The notes under the pieces are model-generated. The model ran no database searches. It worked only from the letters and a program-made list of their open reading frames with translations, and had not been told where the DNA came from. A program made the translations under genes and the position numbers. A stretch of 64,000 nucleotides of DNA from Anabaena cylindrica PCC 7122 (GTDB lineage Bacteria; Cyanobacteriota; Cyanobacteriia; Cyanobacteriales; Nostocaceae), in assembly GCF_000317695.1 (NCBI RefSeq), contig NC_019771.1, positions 3,290,001-3,354,000 of the forward strand. The letters are read 5' to 3'. This document shows, one piece after another, positions 35,062 through 43,674 of the stretch. How positions within the stretch are numbered: position 1 is the stretch's first letter; every line of letters begins with the position of its first letter.

Positions 35062-36423
35062 GTGAATAATTGCATTAGTTCTGAATCTGAAAAAACTGTG
35101 GAACAAACACCCTCCGCCAAGATAGCCAGTGGTAGGCTAGAATACCTACACAATTATCATCACTGTTTTCAAGAAGAACAGTTGATATATCAACATTTTC
35201 TGCATTTGGTGCAAATGGAATCCCCTGGCCAAATGATTGAGCGTTTTCGGTGTTTATTTATTGAACGGGCTAATTATCCTGAGCCTGAAATTATCACGAT
35301 TTTAGATAAAATTACATCATGCAAGAACGCAACAGAAGATTTTAAATTCTTTCTAAACCGTTGTTGCCACATTTTAATTAACCGCTGGTATATGCAATTG
35401 GGGTTGCATCATGCTATTGCTGAGTTAATCAACTTATTTGAAACTCCATCTAATAGATTAGGCATAAATAGCTTCCGTGTAAGAGAAATTAGACGCTTGC
35501 GTGAGCTAGTGCAGATTTTCTCTGACAGTGAGCAGTATTTGATCTTGCGACGATTTAGTCAAATAGTTAGTCAAACTTCTAAATTAAATCAAAGTCAAGA
35601 TAATCAACCTTTGATCAATTTGATTAGTCGCTATCCTTATTTATATGAACATTGTTTAATTAGTGAAGACTCTACTTTTGAACAACAGGAAACAGTTAGA
35701 CACTTTCAAACAAAGGTGCAGAGAAAATTTGAAATCGATCTATCACAATACGTAACTTATAAAGTCCGTCGAGTTCAGATTTTAAGCAAAGTTTCTCCAT
35801 CTGAGGCAAATCGGATGTTGCGCCATGTTAATAATCCTACTTTATTAAGCGATCGCGATCTTTACAGCACTCTCAAACAATTTATTGGTAATGCCGAAAA
35901 TGGCCATACCTATCAAGAAGGAGCGCAAAAGTTCTTAAAATACAGCAGTCAAACTGTCAAATTTCATGATTTCAAAGATGATTTATATGAATATTTGATA
36001 TCATCTGTTGATGGACAATATGTCAAAAATCAATTTAGTCAGCGCCTATACACTCATTTACAAAATACATTACCCCAAGCGGATTACCAGAAACCCAATG
36101 ATTTCTTGCTGGTGAGAACTTGCAGCCAGCTACTAAACTTCTTAGTTGTCAACAGCCAAGCGTCACCTCAACACTCAACATTTTTGGATTTGATTAGTAA
36201 CCAAGGTTCATTAACAACCATTGGGTTGTTGTTAAAAGTTGTATTAATTTGTCATAAAGTCAAACCATATTTAGAAAAAAGATTTGCAATTCTGTTTAAC
36301 CACTATGAATCGGCTACGACTGAGAGCATTATTTGGTTAGTGAAAACATTAGAACAATTAAATATTGCTATGAGTATTAATTTTGGGGAAATTGACTTAT
36401 CATTTTTTAAGCAGTTTTGTTAA
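35062..36423 (+). CDS. Uncharacterised helical protein
   Basis: The 453-residue protein is predicted mostly helical, without signal peptide or membrane span. A Cys-containing CCHILINRW segment (about 106-114) and a VREIRRLRELVQIF helix stand out. A polar linker lies around 175-190, and a C-terminal all-helical domain ends in FFKQFC. The start is the GTG at 35062 following AACAG; no better ATG is near. I do not recognise the family. Length and composition mark it as a genuine gene, possibly specific to cyanobacteria. It converges with the nuclease gene, 24 bases apart. Confidence 0.65.
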   Translation: MNNCISSESEKTVEQTPSAKIASGRLEYLHNYHHCFQEEQLIYQHFLHLVQMESPGQMIERFRCLFIERANYPEPEIITILDKITSCKNATEDFKFFLNRCCHILINRWYMQLGLHHAIAELINLFETPSNRLGINSFRVREIRRLRELVQIFSDSEQYLILRRFSQIVSQTSKLNQSQDNQPLINLISRYPYLYEHCLISEDSTFEQQETVRHFQTKVQRKFEIDLSQYVTYKVRRVQILSKVSPSEANRMLRHVNNPTLLSDRDLYSTLKQFIGNAENGHTYQEGAQKFLKYSSQTVKFHDFKDDLYEYLISSVDGQYVKNQFSQRLYTHLQNTLPQADYQKPNDFLLVRTCSQLLNFLVVNSQASPQHSTFLDLISNQGSLTTIGLLLKVVLICHKVKPYLEKRFAILFNHYESATTESIIWLVKTLEQLNIAMSINFGEIDLSFFKQFC

Positions 36424-36447
36424 AAATAAAATCGAGTTTTGCCAAGA

Positions 36448-37302
36448 TTAGCCGCGATTCTTAGTAATTGGCATTGATTGAGATTCACCAGTTTTAAAAT
36501 CAGCAAATTCGCAAATTGAGTTAAATGGGCAAAACCGACAATGATAGCCGGGATTTGGTGGAAATATTTTACTAAAATTACTGCTTCTTGATTGATATTT
36601 TTGTAAATCTAGTTGATGTTGTTTCGCTATATTAGATAACTCAAATTCCAGGGTTGCTAATTCATGATTATTAATAGTAATTAAATCAGACTTTTGACAA
36701 ATTTCCAAATTATAAAATGAGGCGACAGCGGTTTTGCCAGGATAAAGATAGCGGGCTGCTAATAAATAAACTAAAGCTTGTCGTTTATCAAAGGCAGATT
36801 TGCCAGTTTTAAAATCTAAAATATGTAAGGTGCTATCAGACTCGATAAATACACAATCCATCGCTGCATACAAACGAAAACAATAGTTTTCTTGTTCAAT
36901 CACAATTGGTTTGGGAAATCCTTCATCACCTGGGGTTAATTGGATAATCCGTTTACCCAACAACAAAGGCGATTTGTGATATTTTCGTAAAATTTGTAGT
37001 ACCCTTTGCTTAACTTGACAAGTGAAGTTACTTAATTTCAGCAACTGGGCAACTTTTTCTACGCCATCAGACTGATTTAACAAATGGTGATGATGATGAA
37101 ACTCATAAACACCTTTTTGGGCAAGTATGCCAATCCGCTGGGGTGGTGTGGCTTGGGCTAACAAAGCTTTTACTTGTGGTTCATGTTGTCGTGCCTTAAT
37201 AAATCCTCGCCTCATTTGGCAATGCAAACGTTCTTGCCCTGTGGCTGGGGCAACTAAAGACCAAAGGTGATAACTGGCAAAAGGTCTATCGGGGGTTGAC
37301 AT
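36448..37302 (-). CDS. PD-(D/E)XK nuclease-like protein with C-terminal cysteine cluster
   Basis: The 284-residue protein is of the RecB/Cas4-like kind. The metal-binding core is D149 (AAMDCVF), D163 and K165 (ILDFKTGK), followed by the QALVYLLAARYL helix. C-terminal cysteines C255, C258 and C264 (YHCRFCPFNSIC) resemble the iron-sulfur cluster of AddB/Cas4-type nucleases, with a possible fourth ligand at the distant C28 or C95. It probably degrades or trims DNA in repair. No cas genes or CRISPR repeats are nearby, so a CRISPR role is not supported. Confidence 0.75.
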   Translation of the reverse strand: MSTPDRPFASYHLWSLVAPATGQERLHCQMRRGFIKARQHEPQVKALLAQATPPQRIGILAQKGVYEFHHHHHLLNQSDGVEKVAQLLKLSNFTCQVKQRVLQILRKYHKSPLLLGKRIIQLTPGDEGFPKPIVIEQENYCFRLYAAMDCVFIESDSTLHILDFKTGKSAFDKRQALVYLLAARYLYPGKTAVASFYNLEICQKSDLITINNHELATLEFELSNIAKQHQLDLQKYQSRSSNFSKIFPPNPGYHCRFCPFNSICEFADFKTGESQSMPITKNRG

Positions 37303-37406
37303 TGCTCAGGTAGAGTGAGAGAAAATACGGTGGGATACTTGCGGCTACGCACGCTTTGCGGGAAGCTTCCTAATAGTGATAATGATGCAGGGGAGAGAGT
37401 GGCAAA

Positions 37407-38834
37407 ATGAGCAACAGTAGCAATTCCAGCAAGATAAAATTTGGTACTGATGGTTGGCGCGGCATTATTGCTGATGATTTTACTTTTCCCAATGTGCGGA
37501 AAGTAACCAGAGCAATAGCTAGTTACCTGGAAACTGCCTACAGTAAAGACAGACCAGTCCTGATCGCCTACGATACGCGGTTTTTAGCTGACGAGTTTGC
37601 CCGGACATCTGCCGCAGTTCTGGCTGATTTAGGGTGGAATGTGAAAATTACAGATCGGGATTGTCCGACTCCTGTAATTGCCTACAACGCCCGTCATTTG
37701 AATTCCGCAGGGGCTTTGATGTTTACTGCTAGTCATAATCCTGCACCTTATTGTGGGATTAAATATATACCCGATTATGCGGGGCCTGCCACACCAGAAA
37801 TTACTGATACTATTGTGGCAAATATAGAGAGTGCATCTGATGAGTTGCCCGGAAGCAATCCATCAGGTTCAATTTCTACTTTTGATCCGAAGCCCGATTA
37901 TTTGAATTTTATCTACACTTTACTGGATGTAGAAAAAATCAAAAGCGCGAATTTAAAGGTCAAATATGATGCCCTTTATTCTACCTCTCGCGGTTATTTA
38001 GATGAAGTTTTGCAACAATGTGGTTGCCAGTTAGAAAGTTTCCACGATTGGCGGGATGTACTCTTTGGTGGCGGGATGCCGGAACCAAAAGGGGAACAAT
38101 TAGTTGAATTGGTGGATGCTGTCCGCGCTGATAACGCGGATTTAGGTCTGGCGACAGATGGCGATAGCGATCGCTTTGGTATTGTCGATGAACAAGGTAA
38201 TGTCCTCACTCCCAATACAGTGCTGTTAGTTCTAGCACGGCATTTAATAAAAAACAAGGGTAAAAGCGGCGCGATTGTGCGGACTGTGGCAACTACCCAC
38301 TTGTTAGATAATTTTGCGGCTAAGTATGGTCTGCAAATTTATGAAACTGCTGTGGGTTTTAAATACATCGGTGAGAAAATGCGGGAAACCGCTGTTTTGA
38401 TTGGTGGGGAAGAGTCGGGTGGTTTGAGTATCATTGGCCATATTCCTGAAAAGGATGGCGTTCTTGCCGATATGCTGGTGGCTGAGGCGATCGCTTATGA
38501 GGGTAAGCCTCTAAGTCAATTGGTTCAGGAAGCGATCGCAGAAGCTGATGGACCTTTGTATAATAATCGCTTGGATTTACACCTGACCGAGTCTCACAAA
38601 AATGCTGTGATTGATGCTTACACCAAAAATCCGCCTTCAGTAGTGGCAGGAATTAAGGTGAAGGAAGTCGGGAGGAAGGATGGGATTAAATTGTATTTAG
38701 AAGAGGGTAGCTGGGTGTTGCTGCGTCCTTCTGGTACAGAACCTTTGGTGAGGGTGTATATGGAAACTAACTCACCAGAAAAACTTAGTCAGATTGCTCA
38801 ATTTATGGAGAGTGAAATTGCTAAGTTAGGTTAA
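37407..38834 (+). CDS. Phosphoglucomutase/phosphomannomutase family enzyme
   Basis: The 475-residue protein has the four mutase blocks: the phosphoserine loop TASHNPAPYCGIK, the metal loop DGDSDRFGIVD, the sugar-binding loop GGEESGGLS, and the phosphate-binding RPSGTEPLVRVY. It moves phosphate between C6 and C1 of a hexose phosphate, feeding glycogen, sucrose or cell-wall precursors. The serine-loop sequence differs from typical GlmM, so glucose or mannose phosphate is more likely than glucosamine. It has its own leader and is followed by a perfect palindrome. Confidence 0.88.
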   Translation: MSNSSNSSKIKFGTDGWRGIIADDFTFPNVRKVTRAIASYLETAYSKDRPVLIAYDTRFLADEFARTSAAVLADLGWNVKITDRDCPTPVIAYNARHLNSAGALMFTASHNPAPYCGIKYIPDYAGPATPEITDTIVANIESASDELPGSNPSGSISTFDPKPDYLNFIYTLLDVEKIKSANLKVKYDALYSTSRGYLDEVLQQCGCQLESFHDWRDVLFGGGMPEPKGEQLVELVDAVRADNADLGLATDGDSDRFGIVDEQGNVLTPNTVLLVLARHLIKNKGKSGAIVRTVATTHLLDNFAAKYGLQIYETAVGFKYIGEKMRETAVLIGGEESGGLSIIGHIPEKDGVLADMLVAEAIAYEGKPLSQLVQEAIAEADGPLYNNRLDLHLTESHKNAVIDAYTKNPPSVVAGIKVKEVGRKDGIKLYLEEGSWVLLRPSGTEPLVRVYMETNSPEKLSQIAQFMESEIAKLG

Positions 38835-38852
38835 TCCATTACCTGATGATTA

Positions 38853-38882
38853 TGTAGAGACGTTTCATGAAACGTCTCTACA
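38853..38882. terminator. Perfect 30-base palindrome after the phosphomutase gene
   Basis: The 15-base arm TGTAGAGACGTTTCA is followed directly by its exact reverse complement. It could end transcription of the upstream gene, but there is no T-run, and a related hairpin occurs at 46223-46250. It may therefore be a dispersed palindromic repeat instead. Confidence 0.6.
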
Positions 38883-38909
38883 ATTGCTTAGGAAATTATA
38901 TTTGAAGTT

Positions 38910-39185
38910 ATGATTTTCAAAATCTTGGCGAATTTATTTATATCTGTAGTTATAGCTGTTTGGGTAATTGCGATCGCACTTATTTCGGTGCAGAATGCTA
39001 CACCTGTCTCTTTACGGTTTTTGGTTTTTCAATCAATACAAATTCCTTTTGGGTTGGTGTTGGCTTTTTCTGTGGCTGTGGGTTTATTAGGTGTGGCGGT
39101 TTTGCAGCCTCTTTGGGGGTTAGGTGCGTCGAAATCTAGGGTTGATGAGGAAGCGGAGTTTTTTATTGATGATGAGGATTTTTAG
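38910..39185 (+). CDS. LapA-domain (DUF1049) membrane protein
   Basis: The 91-residue protein has two membrane spans (about 7-28 and 45-68), separated by the characteristic QNATPVSLRFLVFQSIQIPFG turn, and an acidic C-terminal tail. This is the LapA/DUF1049 family, which in other bacteria works with LapB in lipopolysaccharide assembly control. The role in cyanobacteria is open. It follows the phosphomutase on the same strand. Confidence 0.8.
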   Translation: MIFKILANLFISVVIAVWVIAIALISVQNATPVSLRFLVFQSIQIPFGLVLAFSVAVGLLGVAVLQPLWGLGASKSRVDEEAEFFIDDEDF

Positions 39186-39241
39186 GAGTTTTCTCACGCA
39201 GAGGCGCAGAGGCACAGAGAGGAGGAGAGAATTAGAAGTTG

Positions 39242-39325
39242 GTGTGTAGAATTATTTCATTAAGAAAGGCATTCTCTCACGAACGAAAACGCTATGAACA
39301 ATACCTCAAAAACCGATTGGGCTAG
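39242..39325 (+). pseudogene. C-terminal remnant of a BrnT-type toxin
   Basis: The frame at 39242-39325 reads RIISLRKAFSHERKRYEQYL, very like the end of BrnT ribonuclease toxins (RIISARKA..ERR.YE). It overlaps the start of the BrnA-like antitoxin, as intact brnTA pairs do. Upstream, the rest of the toxin is replaced by a GCAGAGGCGCAGAGGCACAG repeat (39196-39216). There is no start codon for the remnant, so the toxin is lost. Confidence 0.65.
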
Positions 39326-39482
39326 AATTGATGCTATGAGTGATGAGGAAATTGATACTTCAGATATTCCTCCTTTGTCAGATGAGTTTTTTGAAAAGGC
39401 ACAGTTACGAATGCCTAAATCACCTGTAAAAATTATGATTGAACATATTAGATCCAGTAAAATAGATAACGATTTATGGTGA
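39294..39482 (+). CDS. BrnA-like antitoxin, apparently shortened
   Basis: The 62-residue protein shows the typical antitoxin N-terminal part TDWARIDAMSDEEIDTSDIP and LSDEFFEKA. Members of this family usually continue with a ribbon-helix-helix DNA-binding tail after PVK(I/T)R(L). Here the sequence runs into IEHIRSSKIDNDLW and stops, so the DNA-binding end is missing. Together with the toxin remnant this looks like a decayed brnTA module. It lies six bases before the next small gene. Confidence 0.6.
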   Translation: MNNTSKTDWARIDAMSDEEIDTSDIPPLSDEFFEKAQLRMPKSPVKIMIEHIRSSKIDNDLW

Positions 39483-39488
39483 ACACTT

Positions 39489-39686
39489 ATGACTAAGTTA
39501 CTTGAACAAGCGATCGCACAAATAAAGCAACTTCCTGAAACTGAACAAGATATAATTGCTAGACTCATCCTCAAAGCATTAGAAACTAATTTAGTTGAGG
39601 AAAATTTATCTATTATTGATGAAAGTGATACTTGGACGGAAGAAGATAAACTTGATATTACATCTTTCTCTTTACAATTAATTTAA
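39489..39686 (+). CDS. Small antitoxin-like protein
   Basis: The 65-residue protein begins MTKLLEQAIAQIKQLPETEQ, an N-terminus common to many small cyanobacterial antitoxin-like proteins. The later WTEEDKLDITSFSLQ block is also of that kind. No toxin follows directly; the NACHT gene starts four bases after its stop and is probably co-transcribed. It could be an orphan antitoxin or a small partner of the NACHT protein. A broken copy of the same N-terminus is at 44078. Confidence 0.55.
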   Translation: MTKLLEQAIAQIKQLPETEQDIIARLILKALETNLVEENLSIIDESDTWTEEDKLDITSFSLQLI

Positions 39687-39689
39687 ATT

Positions 39690-42236
39690 ATGGATAGTGA
39701 AGAACTGCGTGGCTTGATTGCAAGAAAAGAAGATGCAAAACTTGATTTTAAAATCGAGTCAAAAGTAATAAATGGTATTAAAGATGATAAAGAATGGGAT
39801 GAATTTCTCAAAGATATCATATCAATTGCTAATGGAAATATTGGAACAGCCACAGAGACAGGATATCTCATTATTGGTGCTGGAGATAAATTAAAGCTTG
39901 ACGGAACAAGAGATTTAAAGGATGTTGGTGTAGTAACAATTCAGGAAAAACAAATTCTTGATAAACTTAAATCAGCCTGTGAACCACGTCTTCCAGAAAT
40001 CAAATGTGACGTAGTATCACTAGATGGTAAAAGGTTATTTATTATTTCTATTCCACCAACTCCATATTTGTACACCCTGACAAAATATTTACAAACACCC
40101 AAAAAAGGATATTCACCAAATACAGTTCTTATTAGACGTAAAGATGGAGAGGAGATATATGAAGCTGATGATCACGAGAAAGACATTCTTCGCAAGGAAA
40201 AGAAAAATATTACTTCCTTAAATTCTATTATTTCTATTGATTGTTTAGTTGAGGAAGTAAGAAATAAGTGTTGTGATAAAATTCAACATCTATATAGCAA
40301 AATAAAATTATTGAATCTTCAGAGTATTGATGTTGACCAACTTTATGTAGATGTCTACTTATTGAAAAAGATTTCTAGCGAGACTTTGGCAACAATTGAT
40401 GGTCTAGTTAAAAACTCAAATTTGCAAGATGACTTTGACCGCTTTGGATTGGGTCAGCGCCGAGGTAGAATTGATGGATTTGAAGTAGCAAAGAAACGCA
40501 GCAAATTAATGATTTTGGGTAAACCAGGTTCAGGTAAAACTACATTTTTAAGACACTTAGCTGTTGCTTGTTGTCAGGGTGAGTTTAAATCTGAGAATAT
40601 TCCAGTTTTTATTGAACTTAGATCCATCACAAATGCTAGTCATTTCAATCTATTTGACGAAATACATAAAGAATTTGATTTAACAAATCAGGAACAAACA
40701 AAGCAAATTCTTAAGCAAGGTAAAGTCTTGATTTTTTTAGATGGACTGGATGAAGTTTCTACTGAATCACGGCGAGATGTTCAAAAACAGATTGATGAAT
40801 TTTCTCGAAACTCGCTTTATTACAAAAACCATTTGATCATCACTTGTCGGACACAAACGACAGAATATACTTTACAAAATTTCGATTATGTTGAAGTTGC
40901 TGATTTTCACCCAGCGCAGGTTGAAAAATTTTCTAGAAATTGGTTTACAACGTTAGCTAACACACATCAGGAAGGTGAAGAAATTACAGCAAAATTCTTA
41001 GAAAAACTCAGATTGCCAGAAAATAAGCAAATCGCTGAATTAGCTGTAACTCCTATCCTGCTAAGTTTGACTTGCTGGATTTTTGGTGAGTCTAAAGATT
41101 TACCTCCTAAGCGTTCGCAATTATATCAAAGAGGAATAAATCTACTTTTAAAAGAATGGGATAAGAAAAGAGATATTCAGCGAGATTTAGGGAGTGAACG
41201 TTACCGTAATTTATCGCTAGGAGATAAACAAAAACTTCTGAGTTATATAGCTTATCTTAAGTTTAATCAAGAACAATATGCTTTATTTAAAGAAAGTGAA
41301 ATTCAAAAATATATTTCTGAATATCTCAAAGATATTTCAAATAACGATATTCAATCAGTTGTAAAAACTATTGAGGCTCAACATGGCTTATTAATTCAAC
41401 GAGCGCAGGATATTGACTCTGAGGGTATTTACTCGTTTTCTCATCTGACTTTTCAAGAATATTTTACAGCTAAGTACATTGTTGAAAATAACCAAATTGA
41501 GCAATTAGTTAAAGAACATTTGACAGATACTCGCTGGCGAGAAGTGTTTTTATTAACAGCAGAATTGATGGGTGATAATGCAGGTAATTTCTTATCGTTG
41601 ATGCAAGCAGAATCCCAAAAGTATATTAATACGCCTAAATTGCAAAATTTATTACACTGGGCAGATGAGATAACATCAGGAACAGCAGGAAATATTAAGC
41701 CTGTAGGTAAACGTGCAATTGCAATTGCGATCGCAGTTGCAATTGGTTACGCTGAAGCTAACATCATCGCTCACGCAGCTAACGCCATTGGAATTGCCAA
41801 CGCTATTGGAATTACCAATATCCCTATTTATGCTTATACCAACGCCATCGGAATTGCTTACTATAGCCCTAATGTCAACACCATCAATAAAGATATTGAG
41901 ACCATGTATGAAATTGAAAAATTAAAAATATTTAATAATGAAGAATTTACTAAACTAGCCGTAAACCTAGAGAAACTTAAATCTGAAATCCCCAATGATG
42001 AAAAACAACAGGAAAAATTTAATAAATTTGCAGAAGAACTCCCAACAACTTTGTTAAATGCTTTCAATCTGCCAAGAGAAATGATTTATTCATTTATGGC
42101 AGAACTCGAAACACTAAACCATAAATATCTCTATGTTAATAAACTCATAATTGATTGTAAAAGAGCAGCAATCGACGAAGCTTCCCCTCCTTGGTGGCAA
42201 GAAATAGAGGAACGAATGTTAAAGCCAACCCTGTAA
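39690..42236 (+). CDS. AlbA_2 (Schlafen-like) plus NACHT NTPase, NLR-like protein
   Basis: The 848-residue protein has three parts. Residues 1-160 resemble the AlbA_2/Schlafen-type domain (DAKLDFKIESK, KDIISIANG, GYLIIGAGDK, LFIISIPPTP). A NACHT NTPase has Walker A GKPGSGKTT (277-285), Walker B FLDGLDEVS (D351-E355), the IITCRTQT sensor block and a helical region ending in FSHLTFQEYFTAKYI. The C-terminus carries an Ala/Ile/Asn-rich segment (about 676-725) with repeated NAIGIA/NAIGIT units, then a helical tail. Bacterial NACHT proteins of this plan include anti-phage sensors. The gene follows two small antitoxin-like genes, four bases after the second. Defence function is inferred from architecture and neighbourhood. 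Confidence 0.85.
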   Translation: MDSEELRGLIARKEDAKLDFKIESKVINGIKDDKEWDEFLKDIISIANGNIGTATETGYLIIGAGDKLKLDGTRDLKDVGVVTIQEKQILDKLKSACEPRLPEIKCDVVSLDGKRLFIISIPPTPYLYTLTKYLQTPKKGYSPNTVLIRRKDGEEIYEADDHEKDILRKEKKNITSLNSIISIDCLVEEVRNKCCDKIQHLYSKIKLLNLQSIDVDQLYVDVYLLKKISSETLATIDGLVKNSNLQDDFDRFGLGQRRGRIDGFEVAKKRSKLMILGKPGSGKTTFLRHLAVACCQGEFKSENIPVFIELRSITNASHFNLFDEIHKEFDLTNQEQTKQILKQGKVLIFLDGLDEVSTESRRDVQKQIDEFSRNSLYYKNHLIITCRTQTTEYTLQNFDYVEVADFHPAQVEKFSRNWFTTLANTHQEGEEITAKFLEKLRLPENKQIAELAVTPILLSLTCWIFGESKDLPPKRSQLYQRGINLLLKEWDKKRDIQRDLGSERYRNLSLGDKQKLLSYIAYLKFNQEQYALFKESEIQKYISEYLKDISNNDIQSVVKTIEAQHGLLIQRAQDIDSEGIYSFSHLTFQEYFTAKYIVENNQIEQLVKEHLTDTRWREVFLLTAELMGDNAGNFLSLMQAESQKYINTPKLQNLLHWADEITSGTAGNIKPVGKRAIAIAIAVAIGYAEANIIAHAANAIGIANAIGITNIPIYAYTNAIGIAYYSPNVNTINKDIETMYEIEKLKIFNNEEFTKLAVNLEKLKSEIPNDEKQQEKFNKFAEELPTTLLNAFNLPREMIYSFMAELETLNHKYLYVNKLIIDCKRAAIDEASPPWWQEIEERMLKPTL

Positions 42237-42271
42237 ATCAAGATGAGTGGTTATTATTTGACCATAACTCA

Positions 42272-42523
42272 TCATCTACATTTTACACAAAGACCTGATT
42301 CTAGATCATTAGTTTTCGCTAAACAACAATAACATATCTGAAAATAGTCTGTGTGTCCTTCTAAAATTTCTCCGGAATTACAATCATCTTCATAACGAGC
42401 TAATCTGACAATTTCTTCAATTAAATTTTGCTTCTTTTCTTGATCCAAATGATCAAAACAATTTTCACGTCTCAAGATGGTAATAACTTCATTTAACATA
42501 TAACTTCCGCTATGATTTGACAT
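42272..42523 (-). CDS. Small cysteine-rich protein
   Basis: The 83-residue protein has a helical N-terminal half and C-terminal clusters CYCCLAK and GLCVKCR, a plausible zinc ribbon. It converges with the NACHT gene, 35 bases apart. No family was recognised. Its place between a NACHT gene and toxin-antitoxin genes makes it a possible accessory-island member, but nothing proves that. Confidence 0.55.
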   Translation of the reverse strand: MSNHSGSYMLNEVITILRRENCFDHLDQEKKQNLIEEIVRLARYEDDCNSGEILEGHTDYFQICYCCLAKTNDLESGLCVKCR

Positions 42524-42723
42524 ACAATTTACTCCTATTGAAAAATCGAAGATATCATATTATTCTAATTTAGAAATCTTTTTCTTTACAATATGCGGCT
42601 TCGATATTTCCAGAGAGTGAGGACATAAAAAAGTGATAAAGCGGACTGCCTCGGAATTGAACCTTTATTTAAAATTAATAAATCTACTGCTCAAAAAATA
42701 TCCTTTTAATAAAACCTATTATA

Positions 42724-43017
42724 ATGAGAATTATTGCTCGGAGTACCCTCAGAGAATATTGGCAAAAACATCCTGATACAGAACAGCCTTTAAAAGCATG
42801 GTTTGATGATGCTTCCCGTGCAAGTTGGCAAAGTCCATCAGATATTAAAGAAGTTTATGCTAATGCCAGTATTATTGCTAATAATCGAGTAGTTTTTAAT
42901 ATTAAAGGTAATAATTATCGTTTAATTATCCATATTCGTTATGAAATTGGCATTATTTTTATTCGCTTTATTGGTACTCATCAAGAATATGATAAAATAG
43001 ATGCTACAATTGTTTAA
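42724..43017 (+). CDS. higB: HigB-family mRNA interferase toxin
   Basis: The 97-residue protein matches the HigB_toxin family: RSTLREYWQKHPDTEQPLKAW, DIKEVYANASIIANNRVVFNIKGNNYRLI and IRFIGTHQEYDKIDA. The family cleaves mRNA on ribosomes. Its stop codon overlaps the AAGGAGG ribosome-binding site of the antitoxin gene, so the two are coupled. The toxin appears full length. Confidence 0.85.
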   Translation: MRIIARSTLREYWQKHPDTEQPLKAWFDDASRASWQSPSDIKEVYANASIIANNRVVFNIKGNNYRLIIHIRYEIGIIFIRFIGTHQEYDKIDATIV

Positions 43018-43031
43018 GGAGGTTTGATGTT

Positions 43032-43328
43032 ATGAACTTAAAACCAATTAGAACAGAATCAGATTATCAACAGGCATTAAAAGAAATCGAACAAATTTTT
43101 GATGCTGAACCTCATACACCAGAATATGAAAAATTAGATATTTTAACGACTTTAGTAGAAGTCTATGAACAACAAAATTATCCTATTGATACTCCATCCC
43201 CAATTGCAGCAATATTATATTATTTAGAAAGTCGTAATCAAGGAATTTATAACTTTATTGAAAATTTAAAACATCATGGAGTTAGTGAAGAAATAATTAA
43301 TATAGCTTTAAATGAAATGAGTCACTGA
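43032..43328 (+). CDS. HigA-like antitoxin lacking the usual HTH end
   Basis: The 98-residue protein has the family N-terminus NLKPIRTESDYQQALKEIEQ and LDILTTLVEVYE. It then diverges after SPIAAILYYLES, where HigA antitoxins normally carry an XRE helix-turn-helix with a SRSKVSEVLN-type motif. The DNA-binding and autoregulatory part therefore appears absent. It starts at the ATG at 43032 after a strong AAGGAGG. It may still neutralise HigB, since toxin binding often uses the N-terminal part, but this is not certain. Confidence 0.7.
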   Translation: MNLKPIRTESDYQQALKEIEQIFDAEPHTPEYEKLDILTTLVEVYEQQNYPIDTPSPIAAILYYLESRNQGIYNFIENLKHHGVSEEIINIALNEMSH

Positions 43329-43449
43329 TTATTGATTTTTCGTCTTTGTACCTTTGCAACTTTCTCTAAAACAAAAAAAGCGATTCCTGCCGTAAAAATT
43401 CGATACCATTAAAATAGAGAACAAAACCTACCTTTAATTTTTAAACACT

Positions 43450-43674
43450 ATGCAATATCAAAATATAATTACCATCGAACCAGGAAAACGAGGAGGTAAA
43501 CCTTGTATTCGTGGGATGCGAATTACCGTATATGATGTTTTATCATATCTTGCTTCCGGCATGACTTACGAGGAAATACTTAATGATTTTCCTTATTTAA
43601 CACAAGAAGATATCTTAGCTTGTCTTAGCTATGCAGCCGATAGAGAAAGACAAATGCTGATGGTGCAAGCATGA
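43450..43674 (+). CDS. DUF433 antitoxin (VapB-like)
   Basis: The 74-residue protein is clearly DUF433: ITIEPGKRGGKPCIRGMRIT, VYDVLSYLASGMTYEEIL and DFPYLTQEDILACLSYAAD. The fold is a helix-turn-helix often paired with a PIN-like DUF5615 protein as a toxin-antitoxin module. It overlaps the next gene by four bases (ATGA). Confidence 0.85.
   Translation: MQYQNIITIEPGKRGGKPCIRGMRITVYDVLSYLASGMTYEEILNDFPYLTQEDILACLSYAADRERQMLMVQA

Noticed and set aside
36448..37302. Cas4 as evidence for a CRISPR-Cas system
   Set aside because: No cas1, cas2 or repeat array occurs in the window; the protein is better called a generic PD-(D/E)XK nuclease.
37335..37372. GCGGCTACGCACGCTTTGCG stretch as a mobile element
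   Set aside because: Only a weak imperfect hairpin with no second clear copy in the window; left as ordinary intergenic sequence.
41713..41925. Frame of 70 codons with QLQLRSQLQL repeats
   Set aside because: It is the +1 frame of the Ala/Ile/Asn repeat of the NACHT gene.
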